DNA of 64,000 nucleotides from CAZSNT01 sp964607765 (GCA_964607765.1 CAZSNT010000024.1:21084-85083); one strand, 5' to 3'; shown: positions 34,782-44,141, counted from the first letter of the stretch. Translations and numbers: made by a program. The notes: generated by a model not told the origin, from the sequence alone.

Positions 34782-36053
34782 TCAGTCGCCGTCCTTACCG
34801 GACCGTGACACGGCGAGCGTGCCGCCGACGATCACGAGCAGAGCGACGGTGGCCAGAGCGAGGAACACCTTGGCGCCCAAGTTGTCCTTCGGGGCTGCTT
34901 GCGCGACGGGAACCGCTGCGGCTTCCGTCGGCGCGATGCCTTCAGGTGAAGGCGTCGTGCCGTCGTCGGCGCCGTCCACGGCGGCGGCGGCCAAGGTCGC
35001 GTCCTCGTCTGTCGCGTCCACAGCGTCGGGCATCACGCCGGTGAGCGTGGGCGGCTCTTCCTCTTCCTGGTCCTCCTGCTCGTAGTAATACTCCATGAGC
35101 TTCGCATCCCACGGCACGCGCATGAGCATGTCCACACCCGGGTTCATGGCTTTGACCTGGCACGAGCAGGCCCCAACCAGAAACTCACACCCCTCTGCAA
35201 TGTTGTCCTCATTGATGCCCTCACCGACGAGGGCGTAGAGACACCGGCCGCGGCCGAAGATAGGGAAGGCCATCGGATCATTGAACTCGTGCAGGTCGGG
35301 TTCGGTCTTCAGCAGCGATGCGATGAAGAACTCCTCCTTCGGGTCATTCCGGTCGAGCTTGAGATGGGAGAAAATCACCGCGGGCGCCGGTCCGTCCTGG
35401 GTGGGTACGGTGCCGGCCAGTTCCTCAGGCGGATCGTCGGGGACTTTGAGCTGGTCCTGGAGTGTCTTCAGGTGCTGCGTCATCTCCTCGAAAGCCTTCT
35501 CGTCCTTTTCCTTGTTGCCGCTGGCCACGAACACCCAGACCGCGGAGTGACGGTCGGTGAGACGCTTGCCCACTTCCGCGCGAACAGGTGAGTCGATGAT
35601 CTTCTCCGCGGTGTCCTTCGTGACCGGGCCGCTCCAGGCGCGGATCAGCTGCGGACCCATGCGGGGGAAATAGACATTGATGCGCGGCAGGGGAATGCCG
35701 GGATCGTCGGGGGGGGCCTCACCCTCTTTCTTCTGGGGTTGCTTCTCGGCGTCCTCTGCTTCAGTCTTGGCCTCAGTCTTCTGCTCCTCTTCCTCTTTCG
35801 GCTGGGTCACGCGCACGATCATGTTGATCGGGCTGTCTTCGTTGTCTGAGGCCGCCTTCAGCAGCTCAACCACGGCCTGTTGTGCCTCGGTGAGCGGCTT
35901 ATCGTGCTCCACCTCAACCCAGTACGGATCGGCGGGCCAGCGTTCCAGCGCATACTGGAACACGGGCACGGAACAGGCGTACGCGAAAGCGGGCAGCAGG
36001 AACAGGGCCGGCAGCAGGGCACGGGTACGGGCGACGTTCTTTCTGTATGGCAT
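34782..36053 (-). CDS. Exported protein with C-terminal membrane anchor, unknown function
   Basis: A 423-residue protein with a signal sequence ending FAYAC, followed by CSVPVFQYALERWPADPYWV. An acidic, Lys/Glu-rich low-complexity stretch spans about 105-150. A Cys pair (VGACSCQV) lies near 300. The C terminus has a single hydrophobic segment (VFLALATVALLVIVGGTLAV) followed by a charged tail, so it is probably anchored with its body outside the cytoplasm. I do not recognise a named family. It is separated from the nucleotidyltransferase pair by about 100 bases. Confidence 0.7.
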   Translation of the reverse strand: MPYRKNVARTRALLPALFLLPAFAYACSVPVFQYALERWPADPYWVEVEHDKPLTEAQQAVVELLKAASDNEDSPINMIVRVTQPKEEEEQKTEAKTEAEDAEKQPQKKEGEAPPDDPGIPLPRINVYFPRMGPQLIRAWSGPVTKDTAEKIIDSPVRAEVGKRLTDRHSAVWVFVASGNKEKDEKAFEEMTQHLKTLQDQLKVPDDPPEELAGTVPTQDGPAPAVIFSHLKLDRNDPKEEFFIASLLKTEPDLHEFNDPMAFPIFGRGRCLYALVGEGINEDNIAEGCEFLVGACSCQVKAMNPGVDMLMRVPWDAKLMEYYYEQEDQEEEEPPTLTGVMPDAVDATDEDATLAAAAVDGADDGTTPSPEGIAPTEAAAVPVAQAAPKDNLGAKVFLALATVALLVIVGGTLAVSRSGKDGD

Positions 36054-36403
36054 CGTGTTCTCTTTCGTATCTCAGCGATTGTGTGACGAATCGAGACTGG
36101 TTCTTAATATCGACTGATTGAGCGCTGTGTCCACGCGGATCGCGTGCGGCTATAACATAGACCCTGAGAAACGTTTCGCGTTCCATGATCGCGTGAAAGC
36201 GTGGTGTCCCGCGCCCTGTGCCGACCCTGAGTTTCGCCTCCTGGCGGCATTGGTGCGGGCGCGGGGTGTAACCTGGCGGCGGCGTTGGGTGTAATAGAGG
36301 CAAACACGTGGGTGTTCTGGCCAGCGCCCAGACAGGAAGCAGCAAACCAAACCGAGCCCGGCGGCGCAACGTCGAGCCGGCATCAGAGAGAGGATGAGGA
36401 ACG
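36054..36403. promoter_or_regulatory. Divergent spacer before the ECF sigma operon
   Basis: A 350-base spacer with no gene. A TATAAC box sits near 36151-36156. GGGTGTAA occurs twice, at 36264-36271 and 36287-36294, 23 bases apart. The GTAAC-like core is reminiscent of ECF -35 elements, and ECF factors often activate their own operon. No matching -10 is evident, so this is weak. Confidence 0.3.
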
Positions 36404-37330
36404 ATGCAGAAGCAGATCATCAAATTACTGGCAATCGTGAGTGTGGTTGGAGCCCTGTGCGGTGTTCGGGCGGGTGAGATCGCGGCGAGTTTCCCGGATC
36501 GCTGTACGGTGATCGGGCGACTCGACGTGGCTGCGTTCAGGGCCATACCCGTGGTCCGGCAGGCTTTCGACAGCCATGGGGGCCACATGACGGCGTTCGT
36601 TGACCAGGTGCGTGAATGGGTTGGCGTGGACTTGGACACCGTCCGGCGCGTGTGGCTTGGTGTTGAGAAAGACGGTGTTGCGGTGGTGGCTCTCGAAGGC
36701 GCGTTTGACGCGGGATTGATCCAGGGCGGCATTCTGAACATCGACACGGCGCAGTTCGTGCCGAAAGAGGGCGTCCCGATGTGTGTGCTGCTGCCCGACG
36801 AGAAGAAGCCGGGACAGGTGAACATGGCTGCGGTGCTGGACGACCGCACGCTGGTGCTGGGGCAGCCGGCGATCACGGAGGACTTTATCGACGCCTTCAC
36901 GGGGGTTGCCAAAGGCGCCTCAAGTGCTAGACTCCGCCAGGTTCGTGGCCTGGTTGACTCCGATCCGTTGCTGCATGCGTTTATCTTCGGCGTCGCGCCA
37001 AAAGACCTGGAGAAGAACCCGTGGCTGAACCTGTTGAGTCACGGCGAGCTCAAGGCGGATTTGGCCGGCGACATGGTGATTCAGCTGGCGATTGGTTCGA
37101 AGACGCCGGAGTTGCTGAAGCCGCTTCAGGGCATTGTGGAAGGCGCTCTGGCGGTCTACAAACAGATGGATGGGCGGCACCGCAAAGTCAAGCCAGGCCA
37201 GAAACTGCTCCTCGACAACATGGTATGCAGCGTGTCGGAGCAGCAGATTGTACTGGAATCGACCATTCCCGAGCAGGCATTGAACGGTTTGATTTCCGCC
37301 AAGCTGAACGGCGGGGGCGCTATCAGGTGA
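36404..37330 (+). CDS. Exported protein of unknown function heading the ECF operon
   Basis: A 308-residue protein with a signal peptide (LLAIVSVVGALCGVRAG) and GAGGAACG before its ATG. The mature part begins FPDRCTVIGRLDVAAFRAIP and has the repeated alpha/beta layout of DUF3352-like or similar exported proteins, without a metal or catalytic motif that I recognise. Its stop overlaps the GTG start of the sigma factor by 4 bases, so expression is tied to sigma production. It may be a sensory or target protein of that system. Confidence 0.7.
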   Translation: MQKQIIKLLAIVSVVGALCGVRAGEIAASFPDRCTVIGRLDVAAFRAIPVVRQAFDSHGGHMTAFVDQVREWVGVDLDTVRRVWLGVEKDGVAVVALEGAFDAGLIQGGILNIDTAQFVPKEGVPMCVLLPDEKKPGQVNMAAVLDDRTLVLGQPAITEDFIDAFTGVAKGASSARLRQVRGLVDSDPLLHAFIFGVAPKDLEKNPWLNLLSHGELKADLAGDMVIQLAIGSKTPELLKPLQGIVEGALAVYKQMDGRHRKVKPGQKLLLDNMVCSVSEQQIVLESTIPEQALNGLISAKLNGGGAIR

Positions 37331-37893
37331 CAGGATCGGCTGACAACGACGCGCAGTGCGTAACACGGGCGTTGGACGGTGACCAGGACGCGTTCCGGGA
37401 CATCGTTCAACGCTACCATCAGTTGGTCTACGCGTGCGCCCTGGCCGTGACACGGGTTCCGGCGGACGCAGCGGATGCGTCCCAGGAGACGTTCATCCGG
37501 TTCCATCGGAACCTGGCTCAGTACGACCCGTCGCGGCCGTTGAAGCCATACCTGCTGACCATTGCAGTTAACTGTGCCCGGAACGTCGTGCGCAAGCGTC
37601 GTCGGCTGCGGTTTGTGGACGAGGAGCACGCGGGACTGCAGCACGTGAGCGACCAGCGGCCGACGCCGAAGCACGAGGCGGTCCGCGCGGAGCGACTGCA
37701 GGCGGTTCGCGAGTTCATCGACGGCCTGCCCGTGAGGATGCGTGAGGTGTGCTGTCTGTTCTACCTGGCCGAGAAGAGCTGTCGCGAGATTGCGGGCATC
37801 AAGCGCATGAGCGAGACGGCTGTGAAAGTAACGCTGCATCGAGCGAGAAAGAAGCTGCTGAACAGCGGCATACGCGAATGGAGGACGGCATGA
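37327..37893 (+). CDS. ECF-type sigma factor (sigma-70 family)
   Basis: A 188-residue protein with a GTG start at 37327, chosen because it overlaps the previous stop (GTGA) and gives the standard family length. Region 2 is DAFRDIVQRYHQLVYACAL through ADASQETFIRFHRNL, and region 4 is LPVRMREVCCLFYLAEKSCREI up to SETAVKVTLHRARKKL. An ATGA overlap links it to the anti-sigma gene. It recruits RNA polymerase to its own promoter set; the targets are unknown. Confidence 0.92.
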   Translation: MTGSADNDAQCVTRALDGDQDAFRDIVQRYHQLVYACALAVTRVPADAADASQETFIRFHRNLAQYDPSRPLKPYLLTIAVNCARNVVRKRRRLRFVDEEHAGLQHVSDQRPTPKHEAVRAERLQAVREFIDGLPVRMREVCCLFYLAEKSCREIAGIKRMSETAVKVTLHRARKKLLNSGIREWRTA

Positions 37894-38426
37894 ACAGGGA
37901 CTGTCCCTTCTATCACGAGCTGATCCTGGACGCGGAGTGGTTGGACGAAGGCGAGAGGGCCATGCTGATGCAGCACCTGTCGCAGTGTCCCGCCTGCCGC
38001 GAGCAGTTTGAGCTGGTCAGCCAGTTTGAGGATCTGCTGAATGCGGATGCTGTCGCGCGTATGCCGGCGGACCTGTGCGAGCGCATTGTGTCGGCCGTGG
38101 CGCAGGACGACGTTCCTGTCAGTGCGGGGGTGGCCGGTCCCGTGCTGGGGGCTGTGGTGTTGCTGTTGACAGCGGTTCTGTATGGCCAACGCGGCCTGCT
38201 CGAGGGATTGAGCGAACGGGCGTCGGGCATGTTGGGCTGGGGCAGTGACCTGGTGAGTCCTATCGGCGTGGGCCTGGGCGCGGTCTTCCGGGGTATGCTT
38301 GCCTCGGCGGCCACCAGTTGCTTTGGTGTGCCACAGACAGTCTGGTGGCTGGTTGCGGCGGCATTGACATTGACGTGCCTGTTTTCAGGCGGCCTGTTCT
38401 ATAGCGAGGAGAAGCAACATGTGTAG
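37890..38426 (+). CDS. Zinc-finger anti-sigma factor, membrane-anchored
   Basis: A 178-residue protein. Residues 29-36 are HLSQCPAC, the H-x3-C-x2-C anti-sigma zinc motif (zf-HC2). Hydrophobic segments at about 85-103 (VLGAVVLLLTAVLYG) and 150-172 (VWWLVAAALTLTCLFSGGLF) place it in the inner membrane with the zinc domain in the cytoplasm. It would hold the sigma factor until a signal releases it. ATGA overlap with the sigma gene and an 8-base overlap with the next gene. Confidence 0.88.
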   Translation: MNRDCPFYHELILDAEWLDEGERAMLMQHLSQCPACREQFELVSQFEDLLNADAVARMPADLCERIVSAVAQDDVPVSAGVAGPVLGAVVLLLTAVLYGQRGLLEGLSERASGMLGWGSDLVSPIGVGLGAVFRGMLASAATSCFGVPQTVWWLVAAALTLTCLFSGGLFYSEEKQHV

Positions 38427-39075
38427 TCGGTCGTTTCACCGCATTGCGGTCACTGTTTCCACAGTGGCATTGACATCGTGGCCCTTGCTGGCGGCTGAGC
38501 CGGTCAAAGAGCAACCCCCGTTGCAGCAACTGTCCGGCCTGTTGGTGGTGCTCGTATTGGCGCTCAGCATCAAGATCGGCGTGTTGGCCGTGTGCCTCGT
38601 GTATTCCGTACTCGAACCGCGCAAGGTCCAGGACGGCAGCAAGATCCAGGGGCAGTCCCCGTTCCGGGCGTTCCGGGTCGGCATTTTTGTCTTCCTGGTG
38701 ATGCTCCTGCTCGCGGCCATCGGCTCGAACCTGCCGGGACCGCTGGCCGGTATGCTGTTGCTGCTTCCGTTGGTGGTGTTCTTCTACCTGCTTCTGAGCG
38801 GCTTCACCATGGTGGCGCACTGCGTAGGGGAGCGGATTCAGAGCAACATCAACAGTCCGCGGCTCGGCTCGACGTTCAGCGCCACGTTCACGGGCGGCGT
38901 GCCGCTGTTGCTGATTGGGCTTGTGCCTCTTGTCGGACAGGTGCTGCAGTTCGTTATGGGACTGTGCGCATTGGGTACGGCATACCTGTGCTGGTCGGCC
39001 GCGCGTGCACGGCGGGGGAACGCAGGGCAGGCCGAAGCCGTTGCTGCCGCGCCCGATGGGGCGGCGCAGGAATGA
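38419..39075 (+). CDS. Polytopic membrane protein of unknown function
   Basis: A 218-residue protein with a signal-like start (MCSRSFHRIAVTVSTVALTS) and about four further hydrophobic segments (LLVVLVLALSIKIGVLAVCLV, VGIFVFLVMLLLAAIG, MLLLLPLVVFFYLLLSG, LLIGLVPLVGQVLQFVMGL). No family is recognised. It overlaps the anti-sigma gene by 8 bases and the metallophosphatase by 4, so it is part of the same operon. Confidence 0.75.
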   Translation: MCSRSFHRIAVTVSTVALTSWPLLAAEPVKEQPPLQQLSGLLVVLVLALSIKIGVLAVCLVYSVLEPRKVQDGSKIQGQSPFRAFRVGIFVFLVMLLLAAIGSNLPGPLAGMLLLLPLVVFFYLLLSGFTMVAHCVGERIQSNINSPRLGSTFSATFTGGVPLLLIGLVPLVGQVLQFVMGLCALGTAYLCWSAARARRGNAGQAEAVAAAPDGAAQE

Positions 39076-39803
39076 GATATGTCATCATCAGCGACATCCA
39101 CATCGGTTCGCCATATTGTCGACGCGAGCAGTTGGCCGCGTTCCTGGCAGGCTTGCCGGCGGGGGTTGTGCTGATCCTGAACGGCGACGTGCTGAACAAC
39201 CCCGATTTGCCGCAGACTGTGGCCGATGAACAGGCTCTTGACGCGGTTCTGGCGGCAGCCCGGTCGCGCCGCGTCATCTGGCTGCGCGGCAACCATGACG
39301 CGGCTGTGCCGGCAGCGGGGAAGGAACTCACGGAGGTGCGTGACTCACTGACGATCGACGACCGGCTGTACATCGCTCACGGTCACGGGTTCGACGACGT
39401 GATGCCGCACCACGTGCGGTTCATTCGGTACTTCGGGCGGTTCCACCAACTGCGGGTCCTGCTCGGCGCCCGTCCCGTGCATGTGGCCGAATACGCGAAG
39501 AAGTGGCGCCCGCTCTACCGGCATCTCATCCGGCACGTCCACACCAACGCGGTGGCCCACGCCAAGGCGAACGGTATCGGTGCGGTCGTCTGCGGCCACG
39601 TGCACCTGGCCGAAGACATGATCTTCGATGGCATCCACTACCTGAACACGGGCGCATGGACCGAAGCGCCGCTCACGTGTGTGGTGGTTGACGACGATGG
39701 GATCGCGTTGCGCAGCGTGGATGCTGTCCTTGACGGGGAGCCCATGTTCCCGGCCGCATCGCCCGATCACGCACCCGTCCCCGGCCTGACTCCGTGGCAG
39801 TAA
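39072..39803 (+). CDS. Calcineurin-like metallophosphatase (LpxH-like)
   Basis: A 243-residue protein starting at the ATG in the ATGA overlap with the membrane protein. The metallophosphoesterase motifs are in order: ISDIHIG (Asp8, His10), NGDVLNN (Asp39), RGNHDAA (Asn74, His75), AHGHGFDD, and CGHVHLAEDM with YLNTGAWTE. This set and length match UDP-2,3-diacylglucosamine hydrolase (LpxH) and UDP-sugar phosphatase-like members. Presence in an ECF operon suggests an envelope lipid or lipopolysaccharide-related role, which is an inference. Confidence 0.85.
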   Translation: MRYVIISDIHIGSPYCRREQLAAFLAGLPAGVVLILNGDVLNNPDLPQTVADEQALDAVLAAARSRRVIWLRGNHDAAVPAAGKELTEVRDSLTIDDRLYIAHGHGFDDVMPHHVRFIRYFGRFHQLRVLLGARPVHVAEYAKKWRPLYRHLIRHVHTNAVAHAKANGIGAVVCGHVHLAEDMIFDGIHYLNTGAWTEAPLTCVVVDDDGIALRSVDAVLDGEPMFPAASPDHAPVPGLTPWQ

Positions 39804-39940
39804 TCCAGGGCGCGGCGCACGCGTGGCGTAAGTCCCATTCCGAGGTGCTCGACTGCGCCTGTCCCAATTTGCGCTCGGCGGTCTGTGCGCTTACGTTAAG
39901 GATCCCACGGGGGTAATCTGGCAGAACATCATGTGGAGCC

Positions 39941-41116
39941 ATGGATCGTAGGATGCGACGACGTCATCAGGGTCATCGTGTGCGCCTCGGCGTAGTCGGT
40001 CTGGGCGGTATGGGGCAGGGGCATTGCCGCGCCATGCAGTCCATCGATGAAGTCGCCCTGGCTGCTGTGTGCGACATGCACGCGCCGACGGCGCGTCTGG
40101 TGGGCACGTCGCACGATGTACCCCACTTCAGCTCGCCGACGGACCTGTACCAGTCCGGCCTGTGCGACGCCGTGCTGCAGGCCGCGCCGCATCCTGTCCG
40201 TCCTCCGCTCGTGATCGCCGCTTTCGAGGCGGGGCTGCACGTGTTGAGCGAGAAACCCATCTCGGAGTGCATCGGCACTGCGGACGAGACGATTGCTGCC
40301 GCCCAGCGCATGGACCTGGCGTATGCAGTGATGTTCCAGCGTCGCACCGAGTCCGTGTTCCGCAAGGCGCGGCAGCTTGTTGATACGGGTCAGATCGGCC
40401 GCATACACCGGACTAACCTGACCTGCATCGAGTACCGCAGTCAGGCGTACTACGACGCGGGCGGCTGGCGCGGCACGTGGGTCGGGGAAGGCGGCGGGGT
40501 CCTGATCAACCAGGCGCCGCATCTGCTGGACATCTTCGTCTGGCTTGCCGGTCTGCCCGACTCCGTGTACGCCCGCACGTCGACGCGTCTGCACAGCATT
40601 CACGTGGAGGACACAGCTGAAGCGCTTCTGACGTACTCCGACGGCGGCACGGGGTATCTGTATTGCTCCACAGCCGAGCACGGCCCGGGCGAGATGATCG
40701 AGATCTACGGTGACCAGGGCAAGCTCTGTTACCGTGACGGCCGGCTCACACTGCATCGGTTCGAGCCGTCTGTCGCCGAGTTCACAGCATCCAACACGGA
40801 CATGTGGGCGGCGCCCAAGTGCAGTCGCGCGCACCTGCGCGTCGGCAAGTGCAGCGACACGCACGCAACACTGATCCGCAACTTTGCCCGGCATATCCTC
40901 GGGCATGAGGAACTCGTCTGCCCCGCCGAGGAAGCGGCTCAGTCACTGGAACTGGCAAACGCCATCTGGTTGTCCGCGGATCGCAGCCGGTCCGTGCGGC
41001 TGCCGATCAGTCGCAGGGATTACGATCAGTTCCTGACCGCGAAGCGCCGACAGTTCCCCAACGTGGCAACCGCGGGCGATGACATGCGTATTACGGACCC
41101 AGGCGGACGGAAGTGA
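39941..41116 (+). CDS. Gfo/Idh/MocA-family oxidoreductase
   Basis: A 391-residue protein. The Rossmann motif GVVGLGGMGQGHCRAM lies at about 17-32; the SEKPIS block carries the conserved Lys that activates the substrate; the EGGGVLINQAPHLLDIF region fits the sugar-binding domain. The family oxidises or epimerises sugars and inositols with NAD(P). It is separated from the ECF operon by 137 bases and is followed by a glycosyltransferase, suggesting sugar-nucleotide or sugar metabolism. The exact substrate is unknown. Confidence 0.85.
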   Translation: MDRRMRRRHQGHRVRLGVVGLGGMGQGHCRAMQSIDEVALAAVCDMHAPTARLVGTSHDVPHFSSPTDLYQSGLCDAVLQAAPHPVRPPLVIAAFEAGLHVLSEKPISECIGTADETIAAAQRMDLAYAVMFQRRTESVFRKARQLVDTGQIGRIHRTNLTCIEYRSQAYYDAGGWRGTWVGEGGGVLINQAPHLLDIFVWLAGLPDSVYARTSTRLHSIHVEDTAEALLTYSDGGTGYLYCSTAEHGPGEMIEIYGDQGKLCYRDGRLTLHRFEPSVAEFTASNTDMWAAPKCSRAHLRVGKCSDTHATLIRNFARHILGHEELVCPAEEAAQSLELANAIWLSADRSRSVRLPISRRDYDQFLTAKRRQFPNVATAGDDMRITDPGGRK

Positions 41117-41164
41117 GCAAGCCCGGGGAGAGCTTGCCCGGCAAGATGCAGTTGGACGACCTCG

Positions 41165-42331
41165 ATGGCACCTGAGCGGACATCGACGATGCGCGTTGTG
41201 CACATCACCGAAGCGAGCAGCGGCGGTGTCTGGCAGCACCTGTGCTGGGTGGTTCCCGAACAGCGGCGACGCGGCATTGATGTGGACGTGGTTGTTTCGC
41301 CGTTGCGTCGCGACAGCTCATTCCGCGAGGCCCTGGCTTCTTTCAGAGACATGGGGTGCGGCATTGACATCCTGCCGATGAGGCGGCTGCCGCATCCTCT
41401 GCGCGACAGGGCGGCTACTCGACATCTCAGGCGTCTGCTGGCGGATCGGCCTGTCTCGCTGGTGCACGCGCACGCCGCAAAGGCCGGTTTGGTAGCGCGT
41501 TGGGCGGCACGCGCAATGCCCGAACTGCGCGTCGTTTACTCACCGCACGCCTTCCCCTGTCAGGGCGCTGCCTGCGCTCTCGTCCGTTCCGCTGCCGTTG
41601 GGCTGGAGCGTCTACTGTCGCGGCGTACGGCACGGTATGTGTTCGTCTCGGCGGCCGAGCAGGAACTGGCCGCCAAGGTCTACGGCATCCGGCCGGAACG
41701 CGGCTGCGTGGTGGAGAACGGTCTGCCGGCAGATTTCCTGCCGCGCCTGCTGCCTCGGGAGGCGGCACGCCGTTCGCTGCAGATCCCGGCCCAGGACGTG
41801 GCGGTGGGTGTGCCCGGGCGTCTGGCGGCGCAGAAGGGGCACGCCTGGCTGCTGCAGGCGCTCGCGGCCGACCGCGGGCCGGCGAGCCCTTTCCGCGTGC
41901 ACTGTTTTGGCGCGGGCCCGGAAGAGGCGCGCCTGCGTCACCTGTGTTCCCGGCTGGCACTGAACGAGCGGGTGCTGTGGCACGGGCACGTGGCGTCGCT
42001 CCGCCGCTACCTGAAGGCTTTCGATGTGATCGTGCTGCCTTCGTTGTACGAAGGACTGTCTTATCTTTTTCTGGAGTCATTGGCGGCCGGTGTGCCGTTG
42101 GTAGTCAGCGACATTCCCTCGCACTTCCCCCGGGACGAGATCCGTGAACATGTGCGTGCCGTGCCGCTGCAGGACGCGCAGGCGCTCAGCCGCGGCATCC
42201 GCGAGACGCTCGATCACTGCGAGGAGCGCCGGCGCGATGCCGCCGATTGGGGGCCGGCATTCGTGGCGCAGCACTTCTCTCTTGACAGACAGGTAACCGA
42301 GCTGCTGGCGTGCTACCGGGAGCTGGGATGA
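41165..42331 (+). CDS. GT4-family glycosyltransferase
   Basis: A 388-residue protein if it begins at 41165; an alternative ATG at 41189 (MRVVHITEASSGGVW) gives the family's usual N terminus, and no strong ribosome-binding site decides between them. The fold is GT-B: EASSGGVWQH near the start, VPGRLAAQKGHAWLLQAL in the middle and VLPSLYEGLSYLFLESLAAG with the E-x7-E motif in the nucleotide-sugar site. Likely a cell-surface polysaccharide or lipopolysaccharide glycosyltransferase. The stop overlaps the DUF2784 gene by 4 bases. Confidence 0.88.
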   Translation: MAPERTSTMRVVHITEASSGGVWQHLCWVVPEQRRRGIDVDVVVSPLRRDSSFREALASFRDMGCGIDILPMRRLPHPLRDRAATRHLRRLLADRPVSLVHAHAAKAGLVARWAARAMPELRVVYSPHAFPCQGAACALVRSAAVGLERLLSRRTARYVFVSAAEQELAAKVYGIRPERGCVVENGLPADFLPRLLPREAARRSLQIPAQDVAVGVPGRLAAQKGHAWLLQALAADRGPASPFRVHCFGAGPEEARLRHLCSRLALNERVLWHGHVASLRRYLKAFDVIVLPSLYEGLSYLFLESLAAGVPLVVSDIPSHFPRDEIREHVRAVPLQDAQALSRGIRETLDHCEERRRDAADWGPAFVAQHFSLDRQVTELLACYRELG

Positions 42332-42824
42332 TTGCCAAGCTGACCGCCGACATCGTGGTCATTGTTCACTTGGCGTTCATCGTGTTCGTCGTAACCGGCG
42401 GGTTCCTTGTCATCAGGTGGCGCTGGGTCGCGTTCCTGCACATTCCGTGTGCGGTGTGGGGGGCGCTGATTGAGTTCACTGGCTGGATCTGCCCGCTTAC
42501 GCCGCTGGAATGTTGGCTGCGCGAAGCGGCGGGGGGTGCCGGTTACGGCGGCGGCTTTGTGGATCACTACGTCGTGCCGTTGGTCTACCCGGNNNNNNNN
42601 NNNNNNNNNNNNNNNNNNNNNNNNNNNNNNNNNNNNNNNNNNNNNNNNNNNNNNNNNNNNNNNNNNNNNNNNNNNNNNNNNNNNNNNNNNNNTACGTCGT
42701 GCCGTTGGTCTACCCGGTGACGCTGACCCGGCGTATGCAGTTCTGGCTCGGACTCACTGTGTTGGCCGTCAATCTGCTCGCTTACGGGCTCGTTATCGTG
42801 GCGCGTCGGCGGGATCGGGAGTGA
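42328..42824 (+). CDS. DUF2784-family membrane protein, broken by the N gap
   Basis: The ATG at 42328 overlaps the glycosyltransferase stop. The frame reads ADIVVIVHLAFIVFVVTGGF, then WGALIEFTGWICPLTPLECW, and GGGFVDHYVVPLVYP, the standard DUF2784 signature with three to four membrane segments. It meets 100 N at 42593. After the gap the same 25 bases repeat, then PVTLTRRMQFWLGLTVLAVN continues to TGA at 42822-42824. Merging the duplicate restores one continuous protein of about 123 residues, so the gap is not real missing sequence. Function of the family is unknown. Confidence 0.85.
42568..42717. other. Scaffold gap of 100 N flanked by an identical 25-base overlap
   Basis: The 25 bases 42568-42592 are identical to 42693-42717 and lie exactly at the two edges of the 100-N run. 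Two contigs that actually overlap were joined with a default gap. Collapsing the copies removes 125 bases and restores the DUF2784 frame. Confidence 0.9.
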
Positions 42825-42891
42825 GATTGAGAACAGGATTCGAGGCAGGGTCGGGAGTGGAACAGCGGGTGAGCGAGCGACAGGGAAGCAG

Positions 42892-44133
42892 ATGTCAGAC
42901 AAACTGAATGTAGCGATTGTTGGTGTGGGCAGTTTCACGGGCAAGTACGCGTGCCGCGGCTGCAGTGGCGAGAACATCGTGGCGCTGTGTGATGTGGACG
43001 CGGACGTGCTCGAGGAACGGCGGCTCGAGTATCCCGGCGCCAGGACCTACCGGGATTTTCGCGTGATGCTGGCAGAGCTGGGGGACCGGATCGATGCAGT
43101 GACCATCGCCACACCGGACCACACGCACTACCCGATTGCGATGTCCGCAATCAAACAGGGCAAGCATGTGTTTGTGCAGAAGCCACTGGCACGGACCATC
43201 GGCGAGGTGCGTGCGTTGCGTGCCGCGGCGCGTGAACACGGTGTGGTGACACAGATGGGCAACCAGGGGCACGCGACGGACGCCATGCGCGTCGTGCGTG
43301 AGTGGGTGCAGGCCGGCGTGATCGGCACGGCTCAGGAGATTCACGCGTGGACGGACCGCCCGCGGCAGCCCTGGTTCACGCAGCCGGCGACCCTCCCGCC
43401 ACCGACTGCACCCGTGCCGGACAACCTGGACTGGGATCTGTGGCTCGGCCCGGCCGAAGCGCGCCCGTTCAGCCCGGCCTACGTGAGCAAGAACTGGCGC
43501 ACGTGGTGGGATTTCGGCTGCGGTGCGCTCGGGGATATGGGATGCCACGTGCTGGACGCGCCATTCTGGGCGTTGGATCTTGAGTCGCCAGTGAAGGTGG
43601 AAGTAGCGCTCCCGGAGCCTGCGCCTGACCAGTACACCGTGTTCGGCGCCGCGGTCAGGTACCATTTTCCGCAACGCGGCAGCGCGCCCCCGTTGAGCCT
43701 GATGTGGTACGAAGGCGACATTGAGGTGCTGCTTCCGGAGGACTTCGAGGAGGATCGGGAGATTGGCAGCAACGGCATGTACATCCGAGGCGACAGAGCC
43801 ACGCTCATGACGTTTGGCGCGCAGGCGAACGATCCCGCTATCGTCCCGGCGACCCGAATGGCAGAGCTCCGCGACGCCCTGCCGGCCAAGACAATCCCGC
43901 GCGTTAAGGGCGGGCCGATCGCGGAGTGGCTGCGCGCGATCAAGGGCGAAGGCCCGGCGCCCGGGTCGAACTTCGAATACGCCGCGCCACTCACCGAACT
44001 GGTGCTGCTTGGCGTCCTCGCCATCCGCTCGGGTCAGACCATCGAGTGGGACGCCGAGGGCATGTGTGTCACCAACGCGCCCGAACTGAATCGCCACCTC
44101 GAGATCACGGCCAGGGAGGGGTGGAGCGTGTAG
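42892..44133 (+). CDS. Gfo/Idh/MocA-family oxidoreductase with GNQGH motif
   Basis: A 413-residue protein; AGGGAAGCAG precedes the ATG. VAIVGVGSFTGKYAC supplies the NAD-binding loop, IATPDHTHYPIAMSAIKQG and VFVQKPLARTIGE are the family's substrate-entry blocks with the catalytic Lys, and QMGNQGH plus WWDFGCGALGDMGCHVLD match the subgroup common in planctomycetes and related phyla, often secreted there. Here no signal peptide is seen. Substrate unknown; it may act on a sugar or its derivative. Confidence 0.88.
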   Translation: MSDKLNVAIVGVGSFTGKYACRGCSGENIVALCDVDADVLEERRLEYPGARTYRDFRVMLAELGDRIDAVTIATPDHTHYPIAMSAIKQGKHVFVQKPLARTIGEVRALRAAAREHGVVTQMGNQGHATDAMRVVREWVQAGVIGTAQEIHAWTDRPRQPWFTQPATLPPPTAPVPDNLDWDLWLGPAEARPFSPAYVSKNWRTWWDFGCGALGDMGCHVLDAPFWALDLESPVKVEVALPEPAPDQYTVFGAAVRYHFPQRGSAPPLSLMWYEGDIEVLLPEDFEEDREIGSNGMYIRGDRATLMTFGAQANDPAIVPATRMAELRDALPAKTIPRVKGGPIAEWLRAIKGEGPAPGSNFEYAAPLTELVLLGVLAIRSGQTIEWDAEGMCVTNAPELNRHLEITAREGWSV

Positions 44134-44141
44134 CTGCTCGC

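Noticed and set aside
42568..42717. Tandem duplication within the DUF2784 gene
   Set aside because: The copies touch the N run exactly at both ends, which is a scaffolding pattern, and merging them restores the frame.
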